A stretch of DNA of 63,150 bases, taken from the NCBI RefSeq assembly GCF_004362045.1, contig NZ_SNWX01000004.1, positions 42,148-105,297 on the forward strand. Reading direction: 5' to 3'. The stretch is from Halanaerobium saccharolyticum (GTDB taxonomy: Bacteria > Bacillota > Halanaerobiia > Halanaerobiales > Halanaerobiaceae). Shown here piece by piece: positions 1-9,398 of the stretch. Position 1 is the stretch's first letter, and each line of letters begins with the position of its first letter. The notes under the pieces were generated by a model. The model searched no databases. It was not told the origin of the DNA and worked only from the letters and a program-made list of their open reading frames with translations. Both the position numbers and the translations under genes were made by a program.

Positions 1-58
1 AGAAAAATTATTAGAACTTGATTATGTACAGAATGAATTAAATAATTGGCCTGAATAA
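1..58 (+). CDS. capE: C-terminal end of capE-like dehydratase, copy 1 (partial)
   Basis: The first 58 bases read in frame to a TAA and match the last codons of the complete capE at 11488-12507 almost exactly, including the spacer to the next gene. Only the last 18 or so residues lie in the window; the rest is upstream. The family is the UDP-GlcNAc 4,6-dehydratase/5-epimerase that starts UDP-N-acetyl-L-fucosamine synthesis. Assignment rests on this identity and on capF following 17 bases later. Confidence 0.8.
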   Translation, partial: EKLLELDYVQNELNNWPE

Positions 59-75
59 AGGAAGGTTGATCTTTA

Positions 76-1185
76 ATGAAAATATTAGTAACAGGTTCAG
101 AAGGTTTTGTTGGTAAAAACTTAAGAGCTGAATTAAAAAATAGAGGTTATGAAGATATATTCTCTTATGATAGAGAAACAGATGAAAAACTTTTAGATAA
201 ATATACTAAAGAATGTGATTTTGTTTATCATCTGGCTGGTGTTAACCGTCCAAGAAATGATGAAGAATTTATGAAAGGTAATTATGGTTTTACTTCTAAA
301 GTTTTAAATTTATTAAAAAAACATAATAATCAGGCTCCAGTATTAATAACTTCTTCCATCCAGGCTGAATTAGATAATCCCTATGGTAGAAGTAAAAAAG
401 CTGGAGAAGAAGTTATTTTTGAATATGGAAGAGAAACAGGGGCAGAAGTATATGTGTATCGGCTTCCCAATCTCTTTGGTAAATGGTCAAGGCCAAACTA
501 TAATTCAGTAGTAGCTACTTTTTGTCATAATATAGCTAATGATTTAGAAATTGAAGTCCATGATCCTGAGGTAGAATTAACTTTAGCCTATATTGATGAT
601 GTAGTCGAGCAGTTTATTAATGCTTTAGATGATCAAGTAGTTAAAGAAGATAAATACTGCAAAGTACCAGTAACTCATGATGTTAAACTTGGTAAATTAG
701 CAGAATTAATAAAAAGCTTTAAAGAAAGCAGAGAAAATCTTTATTTACCTGATATGGGAGATGAATTCACTAAAAAATTATATAGTATGTATTTAAGTTA
801 TCTACCAGAAGATAATTTTTCTTATGATTTAACAATGCATCAGGATGAAAGAGGTTCCTTTACAGAAATGCTGAGAACTGAAGATAGTGGTCAGGTCTCT
901 ATTAATGTATCTAAGCCAGGTATAACTAAAGGTAATCACTGGCATCATACTAAAAATGAAAAATTCTTAGTAGTCAGCGGCCAGGGGATAATCAGATTCA
1001 GAGATATTTATTCTGAGGAAGTAATCGAATATAAGGTAAGTGGAGAAAAATTAGAAGTAGTAGATATACCAACAGGCTATACCCACAATATAGAAAACAC
1101 TGGTGATACAAATATGGTAACAGTAATGTGGGCTAATGAATGTTATGATCCAGATAATCCTGATACATACTTTTTGGAGGTTTAA
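76..1185 (+). CDS. capF: CapF-like bifunctional UDP-L-FucNAc pathway enzyme, copy 1
   Basis: CapF acts second in UDP-N-acetyl-L-fucosamine synthesis in the cytoplasm: the N-terminal SDR domain reduces the 4-keto sugar and the C-terminal cupin domain epimerises C3. Visible are the nucleotide-binding TGSEGFVGKN at residues 6-15, a YGRSK active-site motif at 103-107, and a cupin with GNHWHHTKNEKF near residue 286. The length of 369 residues is normal. The ATG follows a GGAAGG-type site. It is nearly identical to the second copy at 12525-13634, and capG follows after 4 bases. Confidence 0.93.
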   Translation: MKILVTGSEGFVGKNLRAELKNRGYEDIFSYDRETDEKLLDKYTKECDFVYHLAGVNRPRNDEEFMKGNYGFTSKVLNLLKKHNNQAPVLITSSIQAELDNPYGRSKKAGEEVIFEYGRETGAEVYVYRLPNLFGKWSRPNYNSVVATFCHNIANDLEIEVHDPEVELTLAYIDDVVEQFINALDDQVVKEDKYCKVPVTHDVKLGKLAELIKSFKESRENLYLPDMGDEFTKKLYSMYLSYLPEDNFSYDLTMHQDERGSFTEMLRTEDSGQVSINVSKPGITKGNHWHHTKNEKFLVVSGQGIIRFRDIYSEEVIEYKVSGEKLEVVDIPTGYTHNIENTGDTNMVTVMWANECYDPDNPDTYFLEV

Positions 1186-1189
1186 TTAA

Positions 1190-2323
1190 ATGGATAAGTT
1201 AAAAGTAATGACTATTATAGGTACCAGACCTGAGATTATACGTTTATCTGAAGTTATAAAAGCCTGTGATAGATATTTTAATCATCACTTAGTACATACA
1301 GGTCAGAATTATGATTATGAATTAAATGAGGTCTTTTTTGAAGAACTGGGAATAAGAGAACCGGATCATTTTTTAGAAGCTGTAGGAGATCATTTAGGAG
1401 ATACTATAGGGAATATAATTTCAAAGTCATATAAGCTTTTAACTGAAGAAATGCCGGATGCTCTTTTGATCTTAGGTGATACAAACTCAGCTCTCTGTTC
1501 TATAGCAGCTAAAAGATTAAAAATACCTATTTTTCATATGGAAGCTGGTAATAGATGTTTTGATCAGAATGTACCGGAAGAAATAAATAGAAAGATTGTA
1601 GATCATATTTCTGATATTAATCTACCTTATACAGAACATAGTCGCAGATATCTTTTATCAGAAGGTATCAGAAAAGAACATATTTTTGTGACCGGTTCTC
1701 CAATGACTGAAGTAATAAAAAAACATAAAGAAAAAATAGAAGACAGTAATGTCTTAGAAGAATTAGATCTTGAAAAAGATAATTATTTTCTTGTTTCTGC
1801 TCACCGAGAAGAAAATGTAGATAATGAAGAAAACTTTTTATCTTTAATGAATGCCCTAAATGATATTGCAGAAAAATATCAGATGCCGATTGTTTATTCC
1901 ACTCATCCCAGAAGTAAAAAAAGAATTGAAGAAAGAGGATTTGAATTTCATCCTTTAGTTAAAAAGCTTAAACCTTTTGGCTTCTTTGATTATAATAAGC
2001 TGCAGTTAAATTCTTTCTGCACTTTATCTGATAGTGGAACTCTTTCTGAGGAATCAGCTATTTTAGGTTTTCCAGGAGTTTTAATCAGAACTTCTACAGA
2101 AAGACCGGAAGTTTTAGATAAAGGTACAGTTGTAATTGGTGGTATAACTGAAAAAGATATAGTTCAGGCTGTGGATTTAAGCAGAAACATGAAAAAGAAT
2201 GATGAAAAAACTTATTTAGCTGATGATTATCAAGATGATAATGTTTCAGTTAAGGTAGTTAAACTTATTCAGAGTTATGCTAAAATTATTGATGATGTTG
2301 TCTGGAGAAAAAACAATCAGTGA
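1190..2323 (+). CDS. capG: CapG-like UDP-sugar 2-epimerase, copy 1
   Basis: This belongs to the UDP-GlcNAc 2-epimerase (WecB/CapG) family. With CapE and CapF it would make UDP-L-FucNAc by inverting C2 of UDP-L-PneNAc/talosamine intermediates. Family motifs are GTRPEIIRLSEV near residue 10, HTGQNYDYE, LGDTNSAL, HMEAGNRCFD and SDSGTLSEES. At 377 residues it is full length; the last residues (after the DDVVWRK motif) differ from copy 2, marking the end of the duplication. The start is preceded by TTGGAGG within the end of capF, so the two are translationally close. Confidence 0.93.
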   Translation: MDKLKVMTIIGTRPEIIRLSEVIKACDRYFNHHLVHTGQNYDYELNEVFFEELGIREPDHFLEAVGDHLGDTIGNIISKSYKLLTEEMPDALLILGDTNSALCSIAAKRLKIPIFHMEAGNRCFDQNVPEEINRKIVDHISDINLPYTEHSRRYLLSEGIRKEHIFVTGSPMTEVIKKHKEKIEDSNVLEELDLEKDNYFLVSAHREENVDNEENFLSLMNALNDIAEKYQMPIVYSTHPRSKKRIEERGFEFHPLVKKLKPFGFFDYNKLQLNSFCTLSDSGTLSEESAILGFPGVLIRTSTERPEVLDKGTVVIGGITEKDIVQAVDLSRNMKKNDEKTYLADDYQDDNVSVKVVKLIQSYAKIIDDVVWRKNNQ

Positions 2324-2357
2324 TTATTACTAATTAGTTACATTAAGGAGAAAATAT

Positions 2358-3830
2358 TTGTTAAATCAAATCAAGACTTTAAGGAATAAAATAATAAATA
2401 TACCGAGACAAGCAAAAGCAACCATTATTTTTATATTGGCTTCTTTAATAACAAGAGGGTTAAGTATAATATCCACACCAATTTTCACAAGAATAATGAG
2501 TACTTTTGAAATAGGAGAAGTTAATATTTTTAATTCTTGGAATAATCTTATTTATTTAATAGTTGGTTTGTCACTAAGTTCAGGATCTTTTAATATAGCC
2601 ATGAAAGAGTTTGATGATAGAGATGGATATATTTCTTCAATTTTAGGTTTGTCTTCAATTTCTGCTATATTGTTTATAATAATTTATTTTTTGTTTGAAG
2701 ATACCTTTCTTAATTTTATAGATATTTCAAATTTTCTAGTGTATATTATTTTATTAAATGTTTTATTAAAACCATCCATGAATTTTTGGATGATGAGACA
2801 AAGATATGAATATAAATATAAAAAAATGTCAATAATGACTATAATTTCTTCCATATTGAGTGTTGGTCTTGGTGTTTTTTGTGTAATTTATGCATCTAAA
2901 AATACTAATCTTTCATTAGCAAATGTTAGAGTTCTTTCAATGAATATAATACCATTAATTATTTCAATTTATTTATTCATAACTTTAATCATTCGAGGGA
3001 AAGAAATTATAAATATTAAATATTGGAAATTCGCTTTAAAGTTAAGTATACCATTAATATTTCATTCTATATCAAAACAAATATTAGATGTGTCAGATCG
3101 AATTATGATACAGCATTTCGATGGTTTAGATAAAGTTGGTATTTATAGTATAATTTATACATTGAGCTCTGTCTCTCTTTTAGTTTGGTCTGCAATTAAT
3201 AGATCAATTATCCCTTATTTGTTTGATGTTTTATCAGAAAAAATCAAAAAAAATAAACTGAAAAAAATTGTAAACACTTTAATTTCATTTTATGCTATTA
3301 CATGCTTTTTATTAATTCTCTTTGCTCCAGAACTGATTAGTATTTTAGCAACAGATGTTTATCTTGATGCTATTTATCTGGTTCCGCCAATAGCAACAGG
3401 GATCTTTTTTACAGCTTTGTATAATATATATGCTAATATATTATTGTTTTATAAAAAAACTAAAATGATTATGTTTACTTCAATAAGTGCTGCTTTAATT
3501 AATGTGATATTAAATTTTTTGTTTATACCTAAATTTGGGTATATAACTGCAGCTTATACTACTCTTTTTACATTTGTGATTTTGTCCATTATGAATTATT
3601 ATTTGTCAAAAATCATTCATAATGGAGAAAAAATTTATGATGATAATTTTTTATTCGGCATAAGTATAGTCTTGATTAGTGTATCTATGCCGGTAATACT
3701 TTTATATGATTATAATGTTTTAAGATATATCATAATTTTTATTACTTTATTATTAATAATAATTAAAAGAAATGATTTATTGAATATAATAAAGGAATTA
3801 ATTAGTGATAATTATGATGAAACATTATAA
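2358..3830 (+). CDS. wzx: Wzx-type oligosaccharide flippase
   Basis: A 490-residue, very hydrophobic protein with about 12-14 predicted membrane helices and the N-terminal pattern of polysaccharide flippases (a lysine/arginine-rich start, then a segment resembling SLITRGLSIISTPIFTRIMS). It would move undecaprenyl-linked repeat units across the membrane. The start is TTG at 2358, 7 bases after AAGGAG. The gene is much more AT-rich than the neighbouring nucleotide-sugar genes, which is usual for the strain-specific part of such loci. The exact repeat unit carried cannot be read from sequence. Confidence 0.85.
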   Translation: MLNQIKTLRNKIINIPRQAKATIIFILASLITRGLSIISTPIFTRIMSTFEIGEVNIFNSWNNLIYLIVGLSLSSGSFNIAMKEFDDRDGYISSILGLSSISAILFIIIYFLFEDTFLNFIDISNFLVYIILLNVLLKPSMNFWMMRQRYEYKYKKMSIMTIISSILSVGLGVFCVIYASKNTNLSLANVRVLSMNIIPLIISIYLFITLIIRGKEIINIKYWKFALKLSIPLIFHSISKQILDVSDRIMIQHFDGLDKVGIYSIIYTLSSVSLLVWSAINRSIIPYLFDVLSEKIKKNKLKKIVNTLISFYAITCFLLILFAPELISILATDVYLDAIYLVPPIATGIFFTALYNIYANILLFYKKTKMIMFTSISAALINVILNFLFIPKFGYITAAYTTLFTFVILSIMNYYLSKIIHNGEKIYDDNFLFGISIVLISVSMPVILLYDYNVLRYIIIFITLLLIIIKRNDLLNIIKELISDNYDETL

Positions 3831-5060
3831 TTGTTTTTAATAAGGAGGTATCTTTTTATAAAGATTTTAATTATATCTGGTAATCCTATTAATGATAATT
3901 CTTCTACTAACCTATATAAAAAAAGAATATTAAAGGAACTTTCTAAAGAAAATGAGTTAACTGTTATAACATATAGTTATAATAAAAAAGATATTAGATA
4001 TACAGAAAGTGATATTGAATATATAGAATATGGTTATAAAAACCTCAAAAATCAATTTATTAATTATATTATGAAAAAAATCAAAAATAATCAAAGCAAA
4101 AATGAAAAATCTAAAAAAAATATGCAAAAAGGAAAAAAAGAAAACAAGATTAATTTTTTTAAAAGTGATAAAAAGAAAATATATGGGTCTTTAACTTATT
4201 GGATTCGTAAAGTAGTTAAATCAATAAATTTAAATGATTATGATTTAATAATGTCCGTGTCTTATCCGCCAGTTAGTCATAAATTAGCTTATGATCTATT
4301 TAAGAACTATGATAATAATATAGATTGGATTCAAATATGGTTTGAACCATGGGATTTAAAATTAACAAATGAATTATCTAACAAAATAAAAGCAGAAGAG
4401 AATAAGTTTTTTGAATTGGCAGACCATATTTTTTATATGAATCCTCTTTTTTATGAAAAAAAAACAAATGAATTTAAACAATATGCAAATAAAATTCATT
4501 TATTAGATTTGCCAATTAATATTGATGAGAAATCAAAGAGAACAAATTTATCTAAAAGAAAATCTGTAGGATATTTTGGGAGTTATTTTACATATAACAG
4601 AAATATAATACCACTATATGAAGCTATGAAAGATTTAGTTAAGTTTGATAATTATATTATTGGTAATTCAAATATCGACTTAAAAAATGAGGATAATTTA
4701 TTAATTAAAGACCGTATTCCTTATGCTGAACTTAAAAGATATGAACAACAGGTTTCAATATTGGTGGTTATATCAAATCACAAAATTTATAGTAACTTAA
4801 TTCCTGGTAAAATATACGAATATTCCTCTACATATAAAAATATTTTATTTATTTTAGATGGTGAAGAAAAATCTAAAGAAAGAATCAAAAAATATTTTTC
4901 TGATTTTAATAGATTTACTTTTTGTGAAAACAATAAAAAGTCAATAAAAAATGAATTAAAAAAAATTGCTAATAATTATTATGATAGAGATATAATTAAT
5001 AAACCTATAAAGAGGTTTGATGTAAAAAATATTGTTGGTGAAATAACAAAATATTTCTAA
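3831..5060 (+). CDS. Glycosyltransferase, GT-B fold
   Basis: A cytoplasmic or membrane-associated glycosyltransferase of the GT4-like type. It has a Rossmann-like start (KILIISGNP), a second domain starting near SVGYFGSYFTYNRN and an acceptor/donor-site stretch PGKIYEYSSTYKNIL near the C-terminus. The central lysine/asparagine-rich segment (roughly residues 80-120) is low complexity. The TTG at 3831 directly abuts the flippase stop and has no ribosome binding site; AAGGAGGT at 3842-3849 points to ATA at 3858 as the real start, giving MKILIISGNP. Specificity is unknown. Confidence 0.75.
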   Translation: MFLIRRYLFIKILIISGNPINDNSSTNLYKKRILKELSKENELTVITYSYNKKDIRYTESDIEYIEYGYKNLKNQFINYIMKKIKNNQSKNEKSKKNMQKGKKENKINFFKSDKKKIYGSLTYWIRKVVKSINLNDYDLIMSVSYPPVSHKLAYDLFKNYDNNIDWIQIWFEPWDLKLTNELSNKIKAEENKFFELADHIFYMNPLFYEKKTNEFKQYANKIHLLDLPINIDEKSKRTNLSKRKSVGYFGSYFTYNRNIIPLYEAMKDLVKFDNYIIGNSNIDLKNEDNLLIKDRIPYAELKRYEQQVSILVVISNHKIYSNLIPGKIYEYSSTYKNILFILDGEEKSKERIKKYFSDFNRFTFCENNKKSIKNELKKIANNYYDRDIINKPIKRFDVKNIVGEITKYF

Positions 5061-5127
5061 GATTTAATAATGTTATTAAATCTTAAACTAAAGCAATAAT
5101 TTTTCTTGGTAAAAGGAGATGAAGAAT

Positions 5128-6087
5128 TTGAAGTCATTAGTAACTGGTGTAGCTGGATTTATAGGTTCAACTTTAACAGAAAAATTGCTTAAAAAAGGTC
5201 ATGAAGTAATCGGAGTAGATTGTTTTATAGATTACTATGACCGCTCATTAAAAGAAAATAACATGAGGTCATTTATAGATCATAAAAACTTTACTTTAAT
5301 TGAAGAAAACATAAATGAACTTGATTTAAAAGAATTGCTTAAAGATTTAGATTATATATTTCATCAAGCAGCTCAGGCAGGAGTGAGATCAAGCTGGGGA
5401 GAGAACTTTGAGATTTATACTCATAACAATATAATGGGTACGCAGCGATTATTAGAAGCAGTTAAAGAAATTGATATTAAAAAATTTGTCTATGCTTCTT
5501 CATCATCAGTCTATGGTGATACAGATCAATTGCCAATGAAAGAAACAAATAGATTACAGCCAGTTTCTCCTTATGGAGTATCTAAGCTTGCAGGCGAAAA
5601 CTTGTGCTATTTATATTATAAGAACTTTAATGTGCCAACAGTATCCTTAAGGTATTTTACTGTATTTGGAGAAAGACAGAGACCGGATATGGCTTTTCAT
5701 ATTTTTATAAAAGCAATTTTACAGGATAAAAAGATAACTATTTTTGGTGATGGTAAACAGTCGAGAAACTTTACCCATGTGCAGGATATAGTTAAAGCCA
5801 ATATTTTAGCAGCAGAAAGTGATGTTGAAGGAGAGATCTTTAATATTGGTGGTGATGGAAAAAGAGTAGTTTTAAATGAGGCAATTGATCTAATTGAAGA
5901 GATTATAGGTGAGAAAGCTAATAGAGAGTATCAGAATGTTGTTAAAGGTGATGTAAAACATACCTCTGCGGACACATCTAAAGCTATGGAAATGCTTGGG
6001 TATGAACCTGAAGTTGAATTTGAAGATGGTCTAAAAAGAGAGGTTGAATTTTTGAAGGACTTATATGGATCTAAAGTGTTTTTATAA
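5128..6087 (+). CDS. NAD-dependent sugar epimerase (UDP-glucuronate/UDP-glucose 4-epimerase type)
   Basis: An extended SDR with the NAD-binding GVAGFIGS, the active-site SSSSVYGD serine and the YGVSKLAGE tyrosine-lysine pair. The sequence style (FHQAAQAGVRSSW, RYFTVFGERQRPDMAF) is closest to UDP-glucuronate 4-epimerases, but substrates in this group are hard to tell apart. An ATG at 5119 touches the AAAGGAG at 5112-5118, so TTG at 5128 is the better start. Its stop overlaps the ATG of the next gene by one base, so both are probably coupled. Confidence 0.82.
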   Translation: MKSLVTGVAGFIGSTLTEKLLKKGHEVIGVDCFIDYYDRSLKENNMRSFIDHKNFTLIEENINELDLKELLKDLDYIFHQAAQAGVRSSWGENFEIYTHNNIMGTQRLLEAVKEIDIKKFVYASSSSVYGDTDQLPMKETNRLQPVSPYGVSKLAGENLCYLYYKNFNVPTVSLRYFTVFGERQRPDMAFHIFIKAILQDKKITIFGDGKQSRNFTHVQDIVKANILAAESDVEGEIFNIGGDGKRVVLNEAIDLIEEIIGEKANREYQNVVKGDVKHTSADTSKAMEMLGYEPEVEFEDGLKREVEFLKDLYGSKVFL

Positions 6088-6878
6088 TGAAGAAAAATAA
6101 TGATATTATTGTTTATACAGCTATCGCAAATAATTATGATGATTTAATTGATCCTAAATTTATTTCTAGTAATATAGATTATTACTGTTTTACAGATGAT
6201 ATGAGTATGAAATCAGAAGTGTGGAACTTAATAGAGTTTCCTTTAGATGACTTAAATTCAACATATAAAAATCGTATAGTTAAAATGTTGCCACATAAAT
6301 ATTTTTCTGAATACAAGTATAGTGTCTATATCGATGGGAGTATAGATATTCTTGGTGATATAGAAAAATTAGTAAATGAATATTTAGTTGAAGGAGAATA
6401 TAAACTTGCTGTTCCCAAACACCCTGAACGAGATTGTCTTTATGAAGAAGCAAAAGCGTGTATAAATCTTAAAAAAGATAATGTAGAAATTATAAAAAAA
6501 CAAATTAGTAAATATAAAGAAGAAAATTTTCCTAAGGGGTTTGGTCTAACTGAAAATGGTATTATCTTCAGACAACATAATGATCCAGAAGTTATAAATC
6601 TTATGCAAGATTGGTGGGATGAATTCAATAAATTTAGTCAGCGAGATCAGTTGAGTTTTCTTTATGTGATTTGGAAGAATAATTTTAATTATTTATCAAT
6701 GAACATTAATTCTCGAGTCGAAAATAAATATTTTAGAATAAGAGGACATAAAAAAGATGGAATTAGAAGAATTTGGCAATTGATAAAAATCCATAGAGAT
6801 AAAAACAAATTTAATAAGGCTTTATATAATTTGTTGAAGAATATTAAAAACAAATTAGATAAATACAGAATTGATTGA
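6087..6878 (+). CDS. DUF616/TOD1-like glycosyltransferase
   Basis: A 263-residue protein with hallmarks of the DUF616 (TOD1/MUCI70-like) glycosyltransferase family: [16 protein letters not shown] at the start, [39 protein letters not shown] and FSQRDQLSF. It has no obvious signal peptide or membrane helix. The last 40 residues are basic. The ATG shares a base with the stop of the epimerase and the stop lies 11 bases before rmlA. The sugar it transfers is unknown. Confidence 0.75.
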   Translation: MKKNNDIIVYTAIANNYDDLIDPKFISSNIDYYCFTDDMSMKSEVWNLIEFPLDDLNSTYKNRIVKMLPHKYFSEYKYSVYIDGSIDILGDIEKLVNEYLVEGEYKLAVPKHPERDCLYEEAKACINLKKDNVEIIKKQISKYKEENFPKGFGLTENGIIFRQHNDPEVINLMQDWWDEFNKFSQRDQLSFLYVIWKNNFNYLSMNINSRVENKYFRIRGHKKDGIRRIWQLIKIHRDKNKFNKALYNLLKNIKNKLDKYRID

Positions 6879-6889
6879 GGTGGGAAATA

Positions 6890-7780
6890 ATGCCAAAAAA
6901 AACTAAGGGAATAATACTTGCTGGTGGATCTGGAACAAGATTATATCCATTAACATTAGTAACAAGCAAACAACTATTGCCGGTATATGATAAACCAATG
7001 ATATATTATCCATTATCAATTCTTATGTTAGCAGGTATTCAAGAAATTTTAATTATTTCTACTCCAGAAGCTCTTCCTCGTTTTGAAGAATTATTAGGAG
7101 ATGGAAGCCAGTTTGGTATAGAATTAAGTTATATAGTTCAGCCATCACCAGATGGTTTAGCTCAAGCTTTTGTTATTGGAGAAGAATTTATTGGTGATGA
7201 TAATGTTGCTATGATTTTAGGAGATAACATTTTTTATGGTAATCATTTAACTTCTTTACTTAAAGAAGCTGTTAATAATGGAGATAGAGCTACTGTTTTT
7301 GGCTACTATGTTGATGATCCTGAGCGTTTCGGTATAGTTGATTTTGATGAAGAAGGTCAGGTTACTTCAATAGAAGAAAAACCTGATAATCCAAAGTCTA
7401 ATTATGCAGTAACAGGTTTATATTTTTATGATAATAGGGTTGTTGAATATGCTAAAAATTTAGAACCAAGTGATCGGGGAGAACTTGAGATAACTGATCT
7501 AAATAAAATATATTTAGAAGAAGGAGATCTTGATGTTCAACTCTTAGGTAGAGGTTTTGCCTGGTTAGATACAGGTAAGATGGATACTCTTTTAGAGGCG
7601 GCAGAATTTGTGAGAACAATAGAACATCGTCAAGGAATTAAAATATCTGCTTTAGAAGAAATTGCCTATAGGAATAACTGGATAGATAAAGCAACTTTAT
7701 TAGAATCAGCTGAGAAGTATGGTAATTCTCCTTATGGACAGTTTCTTAAAAAAGTAGCTGAAGGTAAAATAAGATATTAA
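6890..7780 (+). CDS. rmlA: Glucose-1-phosphate thymidylyltransferase
   Basis: RmlA makes dTDP-glucose from glucose-1-phosphate and dTTP, the first step to dTDP-L-rhamnose. The nucleotidyltransferase signature [11 protein letters not shown], the KPMIYYPLS stretch, GDNIFYG and [19 protein letters not shown] are all present, in a normal length of 296 residues. I chose ATG 6890, 8 bases after GAGGTGGG, rather than the in-frame TTG at 6875 that overlaps the previous gene. It heads an rmlA-C-B-D block. Confidence 0.95.
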   Translation: MPKKTKGIILAGGSGTRLYPLTLVTSKQLLPVYDKPMIYYPLSILMLAGIQEILIISTPEALPRFEELLGDGSQFGIELSYIVQPSPDGLAQAFVIGEEFIGDDNVAMILGDNIFYGNHLTSLLKEAVNNGDRATVFGYYVDDPERFGIVDFDEEGQVTSIEEKPDNPKSNYAVTGLYFYDNRVVEYAKNLEPSDRGELEITDLNKIYLEEGDLDVQLLGRGFAWLDTGKMDTLLEAAEFVRTIEHRQGIKISALEEIAYRNNWIDKATLLESAEKYGNSPYGQFLKKVAEGKIRY

Positions 7781-7794
7781 TTAAGAGGTGCAGT

Positions 7795-8346
7795 ATGGAA
7801 TTAATAAAAACGGAGATTGAGGATTTATACATAATAGAGACTAAAGTTTTTGAAGATAATAGAGGCTGGTTTACAGAAAGTTATTCAGCTAAAAAATTTA
7901 AGGATAATGGTTTTGATGTAGAATTTATTCAGGATAATCATTCTTTATCAAAAGAAAAAGAGGTTTTAAGAGGACTTCATTTTCAACTTGAACCTAGAGC
8001 ACAGACTAAATTAGTTAGATGTACCAGAGGTAGTATTTATGATGTAGCAGTTGACTTAAGAGAAGGTTCATCTACATATAAAAAGTGGTTTGGAGTAGAA
8101 TTAAGTGCTGAAAACAAAAAGCAGTTCTTAATACCAAAAGGTTTTGCGCATGGGTTTTTAACTTTAAGTGATAATTCTGAAGTGCAGTATAAGGTTGATG
8201 AATATTATGCTCCTGAATATGACAGAAGTATAAGATTTGATGATCCTGAAATAAATGTTAATTGGGAAATAGATAATCCTACTTTATCAGAAAAGGATAA
8301 GAATGCACCTTTATTAAGGGATAGTGATTGCAACTTTAAATATTAA
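7795..8346 (+). CDS. rmlC: dTDP-4-dehydrorhamnose 3,5-epimerase
   Basis: A cupin-fold epimerase, third enzyme of dTDP-L-rhamnose synthesis. It shows FEDNRGWFTESY, FIQDNHSLS, the catalytic RGLHFQ histidine, YDVAVDLREGS and IPKGFAHGFL, all typical of RmlC; 183 residues is the usual length. It follows rmlA by 14 bases with a GAGGTG site and precedes rmlB. Confidence 0.96.
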   Translation: MELIKTEIEDLYIIETKVFEDNRGWFTESYSAKKFKDNGFDVEFIQDNHSLSKEKEVLRGLHFQLEPRAQTKLVRCTRGSIYDVAVDLREGSSTYKKWFGVELSAENKKQFLIPKGFAHGFLTLSDNSEVQYKVDEYYAPEYDRSIRFDDPEINVNWEIDNPTLSEKDKNAPLLRDSDCNFKY

Positions 8347-8366
8347 ATTAAGTGAGGTTTAAATAA

Positions 8367-9398
8367 ATGAATATTTTAGTGACTGGTGGAGCTGGTTTTA
8401 TAGGCAGCAACTTTATATTTTATATGCTTGAGAAACATCCTGAATATAGAATTCTCTGTCTTGACGCTTTAACATATGCTGGTAATTTAAAAACTTTAGA
8501 ACCGGTAATGGATAATGATAATTTTAGATTTGTTAAAGGTGATATTAGAGATAGAGAATTTATATTTAATTTTTTTGGAAAAGAAGATTTTGATATGGTA
8601 GTTAATTTCGCTGCTGAATCTCATGTTGATCGCTCTATTGAAGATCCTGGAGTCTTTTTAGAAACAAATATTATAGGAACTCAGATTTTAATGGATGCCT
8701 GCAGAGAATATGGAATTCAAAGATTTCATCAGGTATCAACAGATGAGGTTTATGGTGACCTGCCATTGGATAAGCCCGAGTTAATGTTTACTGAGGATAC
8801 ACCAATTAAAACATCTTCTCCTTATTCAGCTTCTAAAGCTTCAGCTGACTTGTTAGTAGAAGCCTATAATAGAACTTTTGGACTTCCAGTAACTATTTCA
8901 AGATGTTCTAATAACTATGGACCCTATCAATTTCCAGAGAAGCTAATACCTTTAATGATTTCTAAAGCTCTTGCTGAAGAAGAACTACCTGTTTATGGTA
9001 AGGGGGAAAATGTTCGAGACTGGTTATATGTTGAAGACCACTGCAGAGCTATTGACTTAATCTTACATAAAGGTAAAGATGGCGAAGTGTATAATATTGG
9101 TGGACATAATGAAAGAAGTAATTTAGAAGTAGTTAAAACTATTCTAGTTGAACTTGATAAACCAGAATCTTTAATTTCTTTTGTTGAAGATAGAGCCGGT
9201 CATGATTTAAGATATGCTATTGATCCTACTAAAATAAGTGAAGAACTTGGCTGGAAACCTACCATTTTATTTGATGAAGGCATCAAAAAAACAGTTAAAT
9301 GGTATCTTGATAATAAGAAATGGTGGGAAAATATTCTTAGTGGTGACTATCAGGATTATTATCAAAGAATGTATAAAGATGAGCAGGTGAATAGCTAA
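8367..9398 (+). CDS. rmlB: dTDP-glucose 4,6-dehydratase
   Basis: RmlB converts dTDP-glucose to dTDP-4-keto-6-deoxyglucose. The NAD site GGAGFIGSNF, the catalytic STDEVYGDL (Thr-Asp-Glu), the YSASKASAD tyrosine-lysine pair, NNYGPYQFPEKLIPLM and the VRDWLYVEDH motif are clear. Length 343 residues is normal. Its last codon and the rmlD start overlap by one base. Confidence 0.96.
   Translation: MNILVTGGAGFIGSNFIFYMLEKHPEYRILCLDALTYAGNLKTLEPVMDNDNFRFVKGDIRDREFIFNFFGKEDFDMVVNFAAESHVDRSIEDPGVFLETNIIGTQILMDACREYGIQRFHQVSTDEVYGDLPLDKPELMFTEDTPIKTSSPYSASKASADLLVEAYNRTFGLPVTISRCSNNYGPYQFPEKLIPLMISKALAEEELPVYGKGENVRDWLYVEDHCRAIDLILHKGKDGEVYNIGGHNERSNLEVVKTILVELDKPESLISFVEDRAGHDLRYAIDPTKISEELGWKPTILFDEGIKKTVKWYLDNKKWWENILSGDYQDYYQRMYKDEQVNS

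Larger units (their letters stand above)
1..2313 (+). repeat. Direct repeat, copy 1 (capE end-capF-capG)
   Basis: This stretch is near-identical to 12450-14757, in the same orientation and with the same gene spacing. The match starts before the window edge and stops at the last codons of capG: copy 1 ends its reading frame with extra codons while copy 2 runs into a ribosome binding site for a glycosyltransferase. Differences are scattered, mostly silent substitutions, as expected for an old duplication or a gene-converting pair. Confidence 0.9.

Noticed and set aside
6440-6628. Minus-strand open frames inside + strand genes (also near 11101, 14117, 17370, 17652, 20485, 24404, 26504, 31456, 52899, 60625)
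   Set aside because: Each lies within a well-supported gene on the other strand, has no ribosome binding site and no recognisable protein features.
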